The notes below the pieces were generated by a model. It was not told the DNA's origin, made no database searches, and saw nothing but the letters and a program-made list of their open reading frames with translations. A stretch of DNA of 64,000 nucleotides from Globisporangium splendens. Taxonomy: Eukaryota > Oomycota > Peronosporomycetes > Pythiales > Pythiaceae. Position numbers and translations under genes: made by a program. Shown one piece after another: positions 40,710 through 52,257 of this stretch. Within the stretch, counting starts at the first letter, position 1; every line of letters begins with the position of its first letter. Location of the stretch: assembly GCA_006386115.1 (NCBI GenBank), contig VFIW01000018.1, forward strand, positions 558,001 to 622,000, given 5' to 3'.

Positions 40710-42368
40710 TTACGCCGTGGCAGCCGCGAGCTTGTTGTCGATTTTCTTGGGCGGCAGCACGCTGGCGACGACGTCGCTCAGCAATTCGCTTTCGCCGATG
40801 TCGCCGATGCGCTCGATGAGCTTCACGAGCGTGTCCAAGAGGCTCTTACCCGTCTTGGCATCGTACTTGTGCGCGAGCCCGAAGGACAGCGACTTGACAG
40901 ACGTCACGTACAACGACGCGGTCGACGACATGTGCGGCGACGTGCAGCTGTAGTGCACGCTCTCGACCGTGAGCGTGCCCGTGGTCGGCGCCTTGGTCTT
41001 GGCGTCCACGGTGCGGAACAGGTGGCTCGTCTTGTGCGCGTACGAGCCAATATTCGAGAGCGTCACGTCGGCCGTAGACGAGTGGCGCAGTGGGATCTCC
41101 GAGAAGAACTTGGCGTCCGTCTTTGACGTGAAGCCCTTGTCCGTGAAGATCATCGGCATCGGCAGCGAGTAGCTGTCCAGGATCGCCGCCAGTTCGTCCT
41201 TGTTCGCACGCGCGAGGTCCCAGAACTTGACCGAATCGAGTTGCACACCAGCGCGCACAAACGATTCAAACGGATACGAGGTCATGTAGTCGCCGATCTG
41301 CGTCTCTGGCGCAGGATACTCGACGCGACGGCGCATGTCGATGAGCGTGTCCATGCGAACCTTAAACGGCGCAGGCTTTTCCTTCTTCGTATCCGCCTTC
41401 TTGCTCGCAGCGACCTTAGCAGCCTCCGGCTCGTCTTCTGGCTGCTGCTCCTTCTCGGCTTCTGATGCGACAGCTTGCGGCTGCATCGCGTAGTAGCCCA
41501 AGAGCACAGCGACGGCGAGCGCGTGCGAGAGCTTCACGCCTTCCTTGTCGCACTTGGCCCAGATCTTCTTGAAATTTTCCTCCGTTCCGTCGGCGAAGAG
41601 CACTGACGTGGCGTTGCACTTTGGCGGCATGGTCATGTCATTCTGGTCCGTGCGTGGAGTGACCTTCGGCGTAAACGTCTTCATGTCAGCCTTGAAGTGG
41701 GACTTGGAGAACCACTTGGCGCAGAACTTGAGCCACCCGGCCGAGTACTGGTGGTCGAGCCACGCGTGGTAGAGCGACGGTCGCAGCGGCAGTTCACTCA
41801 GGTGCTTCTTCTCGAGCGGCTTGCCGTTCGCGAGCGAGAGTTGCGACGCAAACTCGAGCAGGTCGTTGAACACGACGTTGCCCGAGATGCCGTCCGACAT
41901 GAACTTGTCCGAGAAGAGAATGAAGCGCGCCGTGTTGTTCTCCTTGTTGACCCAGACGCGCAGGAAGAACGGGAACTGCACGAACCGGTTGAACGGCTGG
42001 TTGCTCTCCTCCTCGATGTGCTTCTGCCACTTGCCGAGACGCTCCTCCTCGTTGCTCGTGCCTCGGATGCCGAGCAGCCGGTGCGTCACGATGCCCTGGA
42101 GCTGGATCTGCGGCTGGATGTGCGCGTACGCAAACGAGCCTTGCACCTGCGTCGCGCGCATGCGCGGGTGCTTGTTGAACGTGTGCACGAGCGCCATGGG
42201 CAGGTGGCGCAGCAGCTCGTCCAGCTGTCCGCGCACCACCATCACGTGCACCATCTTGAAGCTGCCGTGGTCGGCGAGTGTGGCCAGGCGCTCGTATCCG
42301 CGCAGCGTGACCAGCTTGGCCGGGGGCGGCGTTGCAGAGACAGAGGAGGCGGTGGTGGTGGTTGCCAT
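40710..42368 (-). CDS. Condensation/BAHD-like acyltransferase paralog lacking the catalytic His
   Basis: 552 residues in one exon, starting MATTTTASSVSATPPPAK; the frame extends 37 codons upstream but that part is unlike the paralogs. Family blocks are MVHVMVVRGQLDELLRHLPM, ALVHTFNKHPRMRATQVQGS, FVQFPFFLRVW, FWDLARANKDELAAI and TVESVHYSCTSPHM. CoA-dependent acyltransferases of the condensation/alcohol-acetyltransferase superfamily use HxxxDG; here the site reads SDKFMSDGISG, with Lys at the His position, while both paralogs keep His. An insertion rich in Glu/Lys/Ala (residues about 325-365) is unique. It may be inactive, or act in binding only. The substrate is unknown. Confidence 0.82.
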   Translation of the reverse strand: MATTTTASSVSATPPPAKLVTLRGYERLATLADHGSFKMVHVMVVRGQLDELLRHLPMALVHTFNKHPRMRATQVQGSFAYAHIQPQIQLQGIVTHRLLGIRGTSNEEERLGKWQKHIEEESNQPFNRFVQFPFFLRVWVNKENNTARFILFSDKFMSDGISGNVVFNDLLEFASQLSLANGKPLEKKHLSELPLRPSLYHAWLDHQYSAGWLKFCAKWFSKSHFKADMKTFTPKVTPRTDQNDMTMPPKCNATSVLFADGTEENFKKIWAKCDKEGVKLSHALAVAVLLGYYAMQPQAVASEAEKEQQPEDEPEAAKVAASKKADTKKEKPAPFKVRMDTLIDMRRRVEYPAPETQIGDYMTSYPFESFVRAGVQLDSVKFWDLARANKDELAAILDSYSLPMPMIFTDKGFTSKTDAKFFSEIPLRHSSTADVTLSNIGSYAHKTSHLFRTVDAKTKAPTTGTLTVESVHYSCTSPHMSSTASLYVTSVKSLSFGLAHKYDAKTGKSLLDTLVKLIERIGDIGESELLSDVVASVLPPKKIDNKLAAATA

Positions 42369-44244
42369 CTTGGACGCGAGTTGGAGAATGAGCGACGGCG
42401 AGCGCCATTGGCGGCGGCAGATACGCCACGTGACTATGGACCCTGTGAGGTGAGGGAGCAAAGGTGCTACGCTTGACACATTTATCGACCCTGTTTCTTA
42501 TAACTATAGCATTTGTATTATAAGTAACGGTGTTTGTACTTGATGTTTGTAGGTTATCAGCACCCTTTCTAACGCGGGTGAAGACTGGTGAATAGGATCG
42601 AAGAGAGTTGAGAGAGGTCGCACGGCATTTCTTTCGGGAAAATCAGAACCCATACAAATTTGTGTGAAACGCGACCTGGTTCCGAACCCAGCACCAGATG
42701 CAGTCGTGGAGATATAAACCCGTATCGATTGCTTCATCCTCTGTAAAAGCGTTTCTGTATTCATTCATTTCCCACTCAAAACCGTGAATAAATACAATAG
42801 CACCTGCACACTCATTAAAAGAGGCGGATCTCTATACTCGCAGCGCAAATAATTCCCAGCCTCCCACTTTAAAACTCGACTCGCCACATTTGCAGCACTG
42901 CCCCGAACGGCAGCAAACTCGGCTGCTTCCTCTGGCCATTGCAGACGCTTCTGTCTGGGCTCAACACGCGCCGAATTTCCAGATTTTCTTTTGCGTTTGC
43001 CGTTGGTGGCGAACGGAATTGTCAAAATGTTTACTGAGGATTTCCCGCATAGTATCGTCCGTTGAGTGATTTGCTGCTGCAGGATCATTAAGTGCTAAAG
43101 GAATTGATTAAACCATGCAGAAAGTTCAAGCTCAACTGCACAAATTTAGATCGTACAATGCATTCATTTTAAAGAGGAGTATTGTGCAGGTACGCACTTG
43201 CAGCATCGGAGTGGCGGCGCGTGTCGTGTCCCACATGCCGCGAACGTTCCTCATCCATTCGACCGAAAGAGCGTGGGATCCCTCTGCTTTCCATCTCCCC
43301 TCTCACAAGCCATCATGTGGCGAAATCCTGGTGGCGGGATACTCGAGTCTTTCCCACATTGGCCAGCAGCCGCTGATCCACCTGCGACGAGTGAGGACGT
43401 TGATGTCCTCACAGTGGATACTCTGGGGGTGATCATTGCTGTTCTATGCAATCTGAGGAGTACCGGTATGTGCAGCATGGACGAAAGCAGGATTTACAAG
43501 CGCAGTTGTCCATTTTGATCGTCGCACACGACTCACTTTGACTTCGGCTGGCTCGTGCAGAGTCTCCATTGACCCAGGGACGTTGTGAGGCGCTAGCAAA
43601 ACCTCCTTGGCGCACGAGATCACCTCCTGCATCGTCAGCAATGCCAACCGCCACGGATGCCGAAACAGTTCGATGAATCGTGAATCTGCTGATAAGGACA
43701 AAGAGCCAAATACGAGATTGGGACCGAGACGACAATCAGACAAGCGGCATGCGAACGAGACACCTGCTCTGCTCTCGAGTGGAGCCTGTGCGGAGATATT
43801 GACCACCCACCTGTAGCTGCTCTCAGGACGCAGGCAACGGCAAGAAAGTGACTGAATGCGCCTATTACAGAGAACGCGACCAGGATCTGCTCACAAGCCC
43901 ACGCGCTGCCTGTGACACACGAGAGCGAGCTTCTTCCAACACCCTGCCAAGTCAGTTCCACCGTGGATCCCAAAAGCAGATCAACTTCAGCTGGATAAAA
44001 AAGGAGTCCGCCATGCATTTCATTGGCCATAAAGCCGAAATGCACAATCTAATTGGCTAAAACTCTGCACTCGCATCCAAATGATTCGTCCACAACACAT
44101 GCAAAAAAAGCAGCGCTGCAGGTTTGCGGACGAATCAATGCCTTCATGACCGGTGTCTCGTGAAAAATGGGAGGAGCAGAGCGCGCATTATGATCAATTC
44201 TCCATTCTCCCTGCCTCGCGCGAGTCCCCCACGTCCCTCTCCCA
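42369..44244. other. Intergenic region, 1.9 kb
   Basis: No gene is recognised. Two overlapping minus-strand frames at 43444-44045 contain a hydrophobic stretch (ILVAFSVIGAFSHFLAVACV) and could be exons of an unknown gene, but no splice model was convincing. TCATTCATTTCCCACTC at 42760-42776 resembles an initiator without an obvious gene. Confidence 0.4.
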
Positions 44245-45810
44245 ATGACGCCCGCCACACCAGCAGCCGTGCCTCTGCATGGTACGGAGCTCTTGGCGTT
44301 GATCGCGCCAAATGCGAGCATGAAGATCGTGCACGTCGCCGCGCTCCACGGTCCCATGACCGAGTTCCTGAAGTATCTGCCCATGGCGCTCGTGCGTACG
44401 TTCAACCGTCATCCGCGCATGCGCGCCAAGATGGTGGACGGCGAGGTGGCAACGGCGCAAATGCACGCGCCGATCACGCTCGAGATCGTTGTCAAAGACG
44501 CGCTGCTCACGATCCGCGAATGCCCAAGCGACGATCTAGGAATGGAGACCAGCAGCAGTACTACGGGTTTTGTCTATAAACGCTCAGCATGGCAGGACTT
44601 CGTTGAGCGCGAGTGCGAGATCCCGATCGACCGCTTCGCGCGTTTCCCGTTCTACGTGCACGTGTGGCATGATCCGAGCCAGCGCCACGCGCGCGTGATG
44701 GTGTTTTCGGACCACTACATGTCCGACGGCACGTCGGGACTCGCAGTGTTGAACGATCTGATCGAGTTCGCGGCAACGCTGGCGCGCGGAGACGCGATTA
44801 CGAAAGCAGACTTACCCTTCCAGCTGTCGCTGTACGATCTCTGGGTCGCTCCACGCGCCGCAGAGCTCCAAAGTAAGATTGAAAGTGTGTCCACCGACGC
44901 CAATTCTACACCAAAACCAGCGTTCCAGCACCTGATCCCGCTGCGAGCCGACCAGAAAGTTATTACTGTTCCGGTCGTCGCGAACTCAAGCTCGGCGTGC
45001 TTTGGCGACGGCGCGCCAGACAACATGGCAGCGGCGCTGCGTCGTTGCAAGGAGGAAGGCGTGACGTACTTCAGCGCGCTCGCGGCGGCCATCGTCGCAG
45101 CGCACTACTGCGTCGCCACCACATTGAAGAAGCAAGAAGGTCAGACGGGCAATCTGTTTTCAGGTGAAGCGCCGTTCAAGCTCTCAATGGAACTGGACTG
45201 CAATATGCGTCATCGTGTCACGCCGCCACTGCCTGCCGATCAAGTCGGCGCGTACTTTACTGTGTCCGACCTCGACAAATTTGCTTCGAAGGGAGTCCAC
45301 ATGAGCTCAACGCGGTTCTGGGACCTCGCGCGCCAGGTGAAGCGCGATCTGGACGCCAACCTGAGCAGTGCGATGTTCCCGATGCCGATTTTCATGATCG
45401 ACAAGCGCATCGGCTCGACCCTGGCCGACCCGGATCCGTCGAAAAAGACCATGCGATCGATCCCGTCCGATGTCAACATCTCGAATATTGGGAAATACAA
45501 ATACAATACGAAGCACGCTGTCGTCCCTGAGGTATCGTCCGATACTGCGAATGAGACGGAGTTGCTCACGATCGAGAGCGTGCACGTGTACAACTCGATG
45601 CCGCAGCGAGGACCGGGGACGATTATGTACGTGACGTCGCTGGAAAAATTCCACTACGCAATGATGCACAAGTACGAGCACCAAGTCGGGCAGGATCTGT
45701 TCGCAGCATTCGTCGCGAGTGCCGAGCACATCGGCCAGGTTGAAAAGGAGGCAACGATGCTCCATGTCGTTCAACAATTGCGGGAGACTTCGATGAAGTG
45801 TGGAAAATAG
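44245..45810 (+). CDS. Condensation/BAHD-like acyltransferase, intact
   Basis: 521 residues, intronless. This is the family member with a complete HxxxDG motif: FSDHYMSDGTSGLAVLNDLI. Other shared blocks are MKIVHVAALHGPMTEFLKYL, ALVRTFNRHPRMRAKMVDGE, RFARFPFYVHVW and ASKGVHMSSTRFWDLARQVK. Architecture and length resemble alcohol acetyltransferases and polyketide-associated acyltransferases (two-lobed CoA-dependent fold), so acyl transfer to a small alcohol or lipid is likely, though the substrate is not predictable. No signal peptide is present. The relic at 29.9 kb derives from this branch. The start MTPATPAAV is the first Met. Confidence 0.88.
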   Translation: MTPATPAAVPLHGTELLALIAPNASMKIVHVAALHGPMTEFLKYLPMALVRTFNRHPRMRAKMVDGEVATAQMHAPITLEIVVKDALLTIRECPSDDLGMETSSSTTGFVYKRSAWQDFVERECEIPIDRFARFPFYVHVWHDPSQRHARVMVFSDHYMSDGTSGLAVLNDLIEFAATLARGDAITKADLPFQLSLYDLWVAPRAAELQSKIESVSTDANSTPKPAFQHLIPLRADQKVITVPVVANSSSACFGDGAPDNMAAALRRCKEEGVTYFSALAAAIVAAHYCVATTLKKQEGQTGNLFSGEAPFKLSMELDCNMRHRVTPPLPADQVGAYFTVSDLDKFASKGVHMSSTRFWDLARQVKRDLDANLSSAMFPMPIFMIDKRIGSTLADPDPSKKTMRSIPSDVNISNIGKYKYNTKHAVVPEVSSDTANETELLTIESVHVYNSMPQRGPGTIMYVTSLEKFHYAMMHKYEHQVGQDLFAAFVASAEHIGQVEKEATMLHVVQQLRETSMKCGK

Positions 45811-46123
45811 TGGTACCAACACGGGAATGCCAATCTTGCCTATGGACAACAAGCACATTTCTTGCAGCAGACAGAGTTCAGAATACTCAATGAAAAAATA
45901 GATCATCTCTGCTATAATGCAGAAGCGCACCAGCCGATTTCGGAAGAATATTATGCAGCATTCAGTCCGAAAGTCAAGCAAAATGGTATTGTGCAAAAAT
46001 CGTGAGGAGATACGTTAGAGAATTTCGCTGCTCACTTACGTGTACAAGCCGCGAGTGAGTTCAGTACGATAGCCGAAACGCTCGAAAGCAATCCTGCAAC
46101 GAAACCTTTGCATTAGATTCTAG
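45811..46123. other. Convergent spacer
   Basis: 313 bases between the 3' ends of the acyltransferase and the kinase gene; no gene seen. Confidence 0.4.
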
Positions 46124-49100
46124 TTACGGTGCCACTGCCTGTCCCACACACACGCTTTTCTCGAACTCTGAAATCTCAAACAGCTTGTTTACAACATACG
46201 ACATGTTCACTCTCTGGGACGAATCCGTCTTGGTCATCAGCTCAACTAAATTCCACTGCTTGTCGCTCATGAACGCTGGACGTTTGGGGATTTTTCCCTT
46301 TTTCACATGGTACTTGACAGCATTAGGAAGCATATTGCTTCCCCATGGAATGACGCCTGTCACTGTCTCCAACACACACATCGCAAACGAATACACGTCC
46401 GATGCAAGTGAAGGTCGCTCGCCAGCCAGATACTCAGGCGACTTCCAGTGGACAGCACCCACCCGTTCCACATCGATCATGACTTCCGCTTCGTTCAACA
46501 TTGCGCTAAGCCCAAAGTCAATCAGCTTCGCACTGCCGTCCATGCCAATGAGAATGTTATCACATTTGAGATCATTGTGCGCGATGTTGAGACTGTGCAC
46601 GTACTCCAGGCCGAGCGCAGCTTGGTGTAGCTTCTCCCACACCAGACGAACATTCCCAACACGCTTCGAAAATGCACTCAAGTCTCCATTCGGAGCATAC
46701 TCACACACAAAATAGCGCTTGTCGATATGGCAGGCACCATACAGCTTCACAACTTGCGGGTGATTCATTCGGTACCACGTGTGAACTTCATGAAGAAAGA
46801 GCTCCGTAGACGTCGTACCGGGGTCATTTTCGTAACCCATAAACTTTACCACGACGGGGGGTATCCAGTCACACTCCTTTGTAGACTGCCCCAAACGCAC
46901 CTTCGCCAAGCTTGTCGCCCTCTGAAAACGTTGGCTCTCGAAAAGGCAAGTACCACGCCGGTAAACTAGTCGGTCCACCGTCCACGGGATTATCCGGTGA
47001 AGCGAACCTGGCCAGTGACACTGCTTCACTTTCCTTCTCTCCTTCTTCAGTTTGACTTTCGATGTTGTTTCCCCATAACCGCCCGTCGATGCTCGCTTGA
47101 CTGCGTTTCCACCGGCGAATTGGATCATTTTCGTTGACCGAGAGACAATCTAGCAAGCGGTCCAGCTTCTCGTAGATCACATAGTGCGATTCCGCCACTT
47201 GCCGGCTTCTGGCAGCACGAGCAACAGATTTTTCCGGCACTGCCGTTCGCACATAGCGTTCAAATTCGGATAAACACGAGCAGAGCTCTTGAACTTCAAT
47301 GTCGGACGGCCGCTTTTGCGAAACCTTGAGTCGCTCAAACGCAAACTCTAATGCTGGATACACGTTCGTGCTCATCCAAGGAGATTCCGGAAACAGAGCG
47401 CATCGTCTTTGAATATTTTGTAGCATCTCCGGGATGGTCCCTCTGAGACCTGGAAGTTTTTCGTCTTCGATGTTTGCGAGTTCGACCTGGGCATTAAACT
47501 AAGAGATCAGACGTATAACCTCAACAATAACGACAAATGAACTCACTTCGTTGCATACCTTTGGAGAACCCTCGTCGACACTGGGAGACATGGATTCGTT
47601 TGTTGCAAACTGCTCCAAGTGATGCACAACGTAGGCGATACGCACACGCTCAGCCGGTTCAAAAGCGCACATTTTCATGACCAAGTCCCACTCGGAGTCA
47701 CTCATATTCTGAGGACGTATATCATACAACCGTACAGGGCGTGCAGTGGTTCGGTCTTGCTTTGGTGTGGCAGCTTCTACAATGCACATCCCGAGTGCAT
47801 AGATGTCGGACGCAAGAGACTTCTTTGGTCGGCGAATTCGTACTTCAGGTGATGTCCAAAGACTGTCAGTAATGAACATGCTATCGTCAACCTTGACAAA
47901 AAGCCCTCGGATTTTGGCTTTCTCATCTGAGCCAATCACAATATTCTCGCATCGGAGGTCGCCATGGACGATTCCGCGTTGATGAAGATACTGTACACCC
48001 AGCGCTGCGTCACGTAGATACTTCCATACGAGTTGTTGGTCATCGTTCTGGGATTCTAATGCGTCCAGCATTCGTTCTCCATACTCACAGATAAACAACA
48101 GTGGCTGGTTGATGTGGCATGCACCAAAAAGCTTCTGGACGTTGGGGTGACTCAGTTGGTGCCACCGTGATGCTCTGTCTTGAAAAATATGTTGCTGTTC
48201 GTAGACAGAACAGATCATCACTTGTATCTTCGCCCACTTTCCAGCTCCATTTTCTTCGTCAGTCTCGACATCTTCGGAAGGTATGAACCAAGCTGGAGCT
48301 CGCGGCGCTTCGTTCGTACAAGCATCAGCTAGACGAGCTGCGATATGCTCAAAATTGCGTACAACCGTTGGGTCAGTGGCTCCTCTTGTACGTTTTTGAA
48401 TCTCGTGGTCAAGACGGACGAGTACGTCGTACTTGTCTTCGTCCTTGTCAAGTCCATGAAGTAGGTCTTTGTCGGTTTGTAGCCGCTCGTAAATACGCTG
48501 GCAAGCACTTGCTTCGGCTTGAGGCCACTGATCCTTCCAGCTTCCAACATTTTGTACCAAATTCTGCAGCTCAGCAAAGTGATCCAGCTCTTCATGGAAC
48601 TCACGAACCTTGTGTAAATATGTGGCACTAGTGATAAACCTCGAGAGTAAGCCGGCACTTTTTCCGAGTTGAAACAGCATTCGGCAGAACCGGAAAACAA
48701 TCGTAGTGAAGGTCACAATGACGTCGGGGCTGTGGTCCATCAGTCCATTCTCCAGCAAAGAGCAAATGGCATCTAGTCGCTGCAAGACTCCACACAGCAC
48801 TTGGCCAAACTCGTCTGATGTTTCGCACAGTTCTCTCATGGTTTTCAAAGTACCACTGAGTAGAGGAGTTTCACAGTCTGATGACCTATGCGAGAATAAA
48901 CTCATCTCGCTCGTCAGAAGTAACTGGACGCCAGAAGCATAACCCCATCGAGAAACAGATATCAATGGAGTCTCTCCATCTGCGGCTCGGACGTTCACGC
49001 TTGCTCCAGCTTCAATCAGCAATTTAAACGACTTCATATCACCTTTCCGTCCAGCCAGAGTCAGGCACGTTTCACATCCAAAGCCTGGTCCGGTTGGAAT

Positions 49101-49913
49101 GACCGTTCCATTTGGAGATGCCCCCGCTTTGATCAATTGCGCAATAACTGAATGGGCTCGAGACTGCGTAGCATACCAAAGAGGTGTTCTTCCTTCACTG
49201 TCCTTCTCGTCAAGTGCTGCACCCGCATCGATCAAATCGTTGATTTTTGCATGGTCTCGATGCTTAACAGCATACAAGAGAGGTGCTCTTCCGTCTTCGT
49301 CCTTCACATCGACTGACGCGCCAGCTGACATCAATAGCTGCATGCTAGACCTGTCACCTCGTGCAGCAGCATACGAAAGAGGACTTCTTTTTTCTTTGTC
49401 CTTTTGATCGATAGTTGCACCTGCTGAGATAAGTAGCTGTATGCTTGTGTTGTCACCACTTGATGCTGCATAGTGAAGAGGAGTTCGTTCCCGCTTGTCC
49501 TTCCCATCGATTGATGCGCCTGCTGATATCAGTAGCTGCATACTCGAACTGTCGCCACACTGAGCAGCATAACACAACGGCGTTCTTCCAGCTTCGTCCT
49601 TCTCGTCGACTGATGCGCCTGCTGCGATCAGTATGTCGACGCTCACACTGTCACCACGTGCAGCCGCATATGCAAGGAGCGTTCTTTCCTTTTCGTCCTT
49701 CTCGTCGACTGACACACCTTCTGCAACCGACACTTGAGCCATCGTTGAATTGGTATCTCCTGCAGTGGCATGCGAAAGAGGCGTTCTGCCGTGTTCAGTC
49801 TTGCTGTTCACTGAGGTGAAGGTGGTTTCACTTGCGAGAACGACTTGAGGGTTCTTCGCACTGGGATCGCCGCCGGGACGACTCTCCCCTTCCGTCAATG
49901 TCGAGCGCTGCAT
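46124..49913 (-). CDS. Ankyrin-repeat, pseudokinase and kinase tandem protein (TKL type), with one frameshift
   Basis: Two long frames, 47547-49913 and 46124-47498, are joined by a 48-nt GT-AG intron (GTGAGTTC..CTCTTAG). Removing it deletes the only stop between them and keeps phase. Order: start MQRSTLTEG; eight or so ankyrin repeats (GRTPLCYAAQCGDSSSMQLL type); a helical segment ending APAWFIPSE; a degenerate kinase domain without glycine loop, with HGDLRCENI but no DFG; a second helical segment ending LPAWYLPFRE; then a complete kinase domain (LGEGAFGAVYKG, VVVKFMGYE, HNDLKCDNI, IDFGLSA, SPEYLAGE). One extra base near 46868-46890, just after the glycine loop, breaks the second exon. That is a true lesion or a sequence error. 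Two separate tandem genes remain possible. Confidence 0.7.
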
Positions 49914-50895
49914 CTCGCTTCCCGTTTTCTCCTTCGCGCGACTTGCTCTGCGGCAACGCACATTTGGAGCATACAGTGTGAACAACAACAACCGATTTAG
50001 ACTAGATGGGATATGTTAGGTGGTGATCAATGGAGGGAGATAACGAACCGTTGCGTTTGTGTGGCGCTTCTGTTGCCAGCACGGAGCGTCGATGTTCGCG
50101 GCGTACTAGCAAAAGACAAATGCGAGCAGGAGGAAGGAGGAACCATGAATGCAGCAGTGGGAAAGCGCTTCCTAGACTTGATCTCCATGTTAACGACAGT
50201 CGTTTTTAGCAACGTATGGCATAGTGGCGTTGCTCCATGTGCAGTAAATACCCTGAATGCTTTGTTCCTGCCACCAACTCGGTCGCTAAAGCGAGGTAAC
50301 TCAGCTGTTTGCAGCATCGGGTTCGATGAGGGGCCAACCAAGTCATTTGTGCTTGAAGTACCTCGCAGATATTAGCGATACTGCTCTGCATCTCGTGCGG
50401 CGACTTCGATTATTGGTGCATCTCGAAAAAATCCACCAGGCGCGCTTGCCTACAAGGCTGATGCATCGTTGCGTTAGACTATCGAGAGGAACGTTTCACT
50501 GCTTCGCTCGTGACGTCGCAAGCAAGAGGTATTGATTTGCCACGTTCGCAATGTAGGCGGGCACTGTACCTCGAAACCCAAAGCTCAGCCAGAAGCCCCC
50601 ATAGTGCGTTGTGCAAGCGACTCCTGCTCCGCCTACCATTTGGATTGGCTCACATTGTAGCTTCAGCGCAGCAAGACCATCACTCACACCTTCACAGAGC
50701 TTGACAGTACGACCATCACTCTACTTTCCATTTTGCACCCATTTCTCTCTCCTTGTTTTTCTTCCAGATCTCGTTCCAAGTGGCGTTCTTCCATTGCTCT
50801 TTAGCTGCTGCTCACAATCCAATTCGCCACTACAGCCACACAAGCGTCTTCTCTCCATTCATCTCTCTCCCATCACCCCAGCGTCTGCATCAGCC
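49914..50895. other. Intergenic, with promoter of the RBR-like gene
   Basis: No gene is recognised between the divergent starts. At 50714-50735 TCACTCTACTTTCCATTTTG matches the oomycete Inr (TCAYTYY) plus FPR (CAWTTT) pattern, about 170 bases before the ATG at 50896. Confidence 0.5.
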
Positions 50896-52257
50896 ATGGA
50901 GTGTCAGATCTGCTTTGAGATCGAAGGCAGCGACGGATCCACTGGCACCAGCATGATCACGCAGATCTGTGGACAGCCTGAATGTGTTGGGTCCATCTGC
51001 CCGACGTGCCTGACGAGCCACGTCCGCGTAGCGCTCGATGGCTGCTACGCAGGCGTGCTGCCAAAGGTGCGCTGTCCGTTCTGCCTGGTGCCTCTGAACA
51101 AGACCCAGTGGATGACCCACATCGACGTCACCAACGAAGATACCAAGATACTGACGCTCGGTCGATACGAGACGTTTTGCAAGAAGGCGTGCTCGTTCCA
51201 GGCGCCGTGCTGCCACAAGGTCGATTACACACACTTGCGGTGCGAAGACATGTCGAGCATAACGGCGATCGATCGTGTCGTCGTCCTTGCCACCCCGAGA
51301 GTCGCGAGTGAGGAACCAGAGTCGGCTCCACCATCGAGCGACGAGACCAACGGTGGCGATGAAAGCAATGTCGCGGAGATTCCGAAGGAACTCACAGCTC
51401 TGTGCCGAGAGTTTTGCTTCCACCGAGCGAACAGTCGCAGCGTGATTCAATCGGTGCTCGAGACGTGTGACAAGCGCGATGCAGCGGATAAGACTGCTGC
51501 TGGGTTTCTCGTTCAGAAGCTGCTCGATCAGATCATGGACGACGAGCGACGCGCGACGCTGCTGCTCTCGTACTTGTACTTGCGTCCATTGAGCCAAACG
51601 CACTGCTGCAAGACCAACTTTTGCTTCAACTGCAAGCGCAGCGGTCATCACGAGAAATGCGATGTCAACGAGATCCAAGTCGATGAGTGTTTGGTCCAGT
51701 GCCGCAGCTGCCGCATCATGATCTTGAAGGTCGAAGGTTGCGACTCTGTGACGTGCGTTTGCGGGTTTTCCATGGCTTGGATTCGAGAAACGGTGAATTA
51801 CAAACTGTACCGGAAACAACTGGTGCCACTGGATTACTTCGATACCAAACGCTTCGAAGAATGGGACAAATGGCGCCAGCACCTTCGCAACGTTTCATCA
51901 AACCTTCAGTCAAGGCTGCGAGACATTGAGGTGCGCCAGTTTACCATACGATACGCCACATTGTTCCGAAAAGCCTTCTTGGACAAGATCTGGTCCTACA
52001 AGAAGCGTGTGTGCGTTCGGAAATTGGTTGGTTGTATCCCAAAGAAAGCGCGGGACGCCGAAATGCGACGGTGGCTGGCACAGTACACGCCGTTGCTTCG
52101 AAAGGGCTTCGGTGCCTATATTTGCTGGTTCAAGCGGGTGCATTTGTACGCCGCGTTTCGAGATGAGCTCTTCTGGAAGACGTACTACAAGAACCACCCG
52201 TGGGAGTTAGAAGAGCAGCACGAGTTCAAGACCGCTGTGCTCAAGATCAATTTATGA
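50896..52257 (+). CDS. RING/RBR-like E3 ubiquitin ligase
   Basis: 453 residues in one exon, starting MECQICFEIEGSDGSTG at the first RING cysteines; the frame runs upstream, but that part is leader with an initiator. RING1-like cysteines are CQICFE, CPTCLTSHV and RCPFCLVPLN. A Cys/His-rich middle follows (CCKTNFCFNCKRSGHH, EKCDVNE). The RING2-like block CRSCRIMILKVEGCDSVTC, then VCGFSMAW, resembles RBR RING2, including the Cys after EG that forms the ubiquitin thioester in parkin-type ligases. The C-terminal 150 residues are basic and aromatic with Trp/Tyr-Lys repeats, without known domain. Assignment to RBR rather than a tandem RING protein is probable, not certain. Confidence 0.75.
   Translation: MECQICFEIEGSDGSTGTSMITQICGQPECVGSICPTCLTSHVRVALDGCYAGVLPKVRCPFCLVPLNKTQWMTHIDVTNEDTKILTLGRYETFCKKACSFQAPCCHKVDYTHLRCEDMSSITAIDRVVVLATPRVASEEPESAPPSSDETNGGDESNVAEIPKELTALCREFCFHRANSRSVIQSVLETCDKRDAADKTAAGFLVQKLLDQIMDDERRATLLLSYLYLRPLSQTHCCKTNFCFNCKRSGHHEKCDVNEIQVDECLVQCRSCRIMILKVEGCDSVTCVCGFSMAWIRETVNYKLYRKQLVPLDYFDTKRFEEWDKWRQHLRNVSSNLQSRLRDIEVRQFTIRYATLFRKAFLDKIWSYKKRVCVRKLVGCIPKKARDAEMRRWLAQYTPLLRKGFGAYICWFKRVHLYAAFRDELFWKTYYKNHPWELEEQHEFKTAVLKINL

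Noticed and set aside
43444..44045. Two overlapping minus-strand frames with a hydrophobic stretch
   Set aside because: No splice model gave a recognisable protein; left as a possible unknown gene in the gap entry.
49099..49819. Plus-strand frames opposite the ankyrin repeats
   Set aside because: The periodic sequence only reflects the 99-base ankyrin units of the minus-strand gene.
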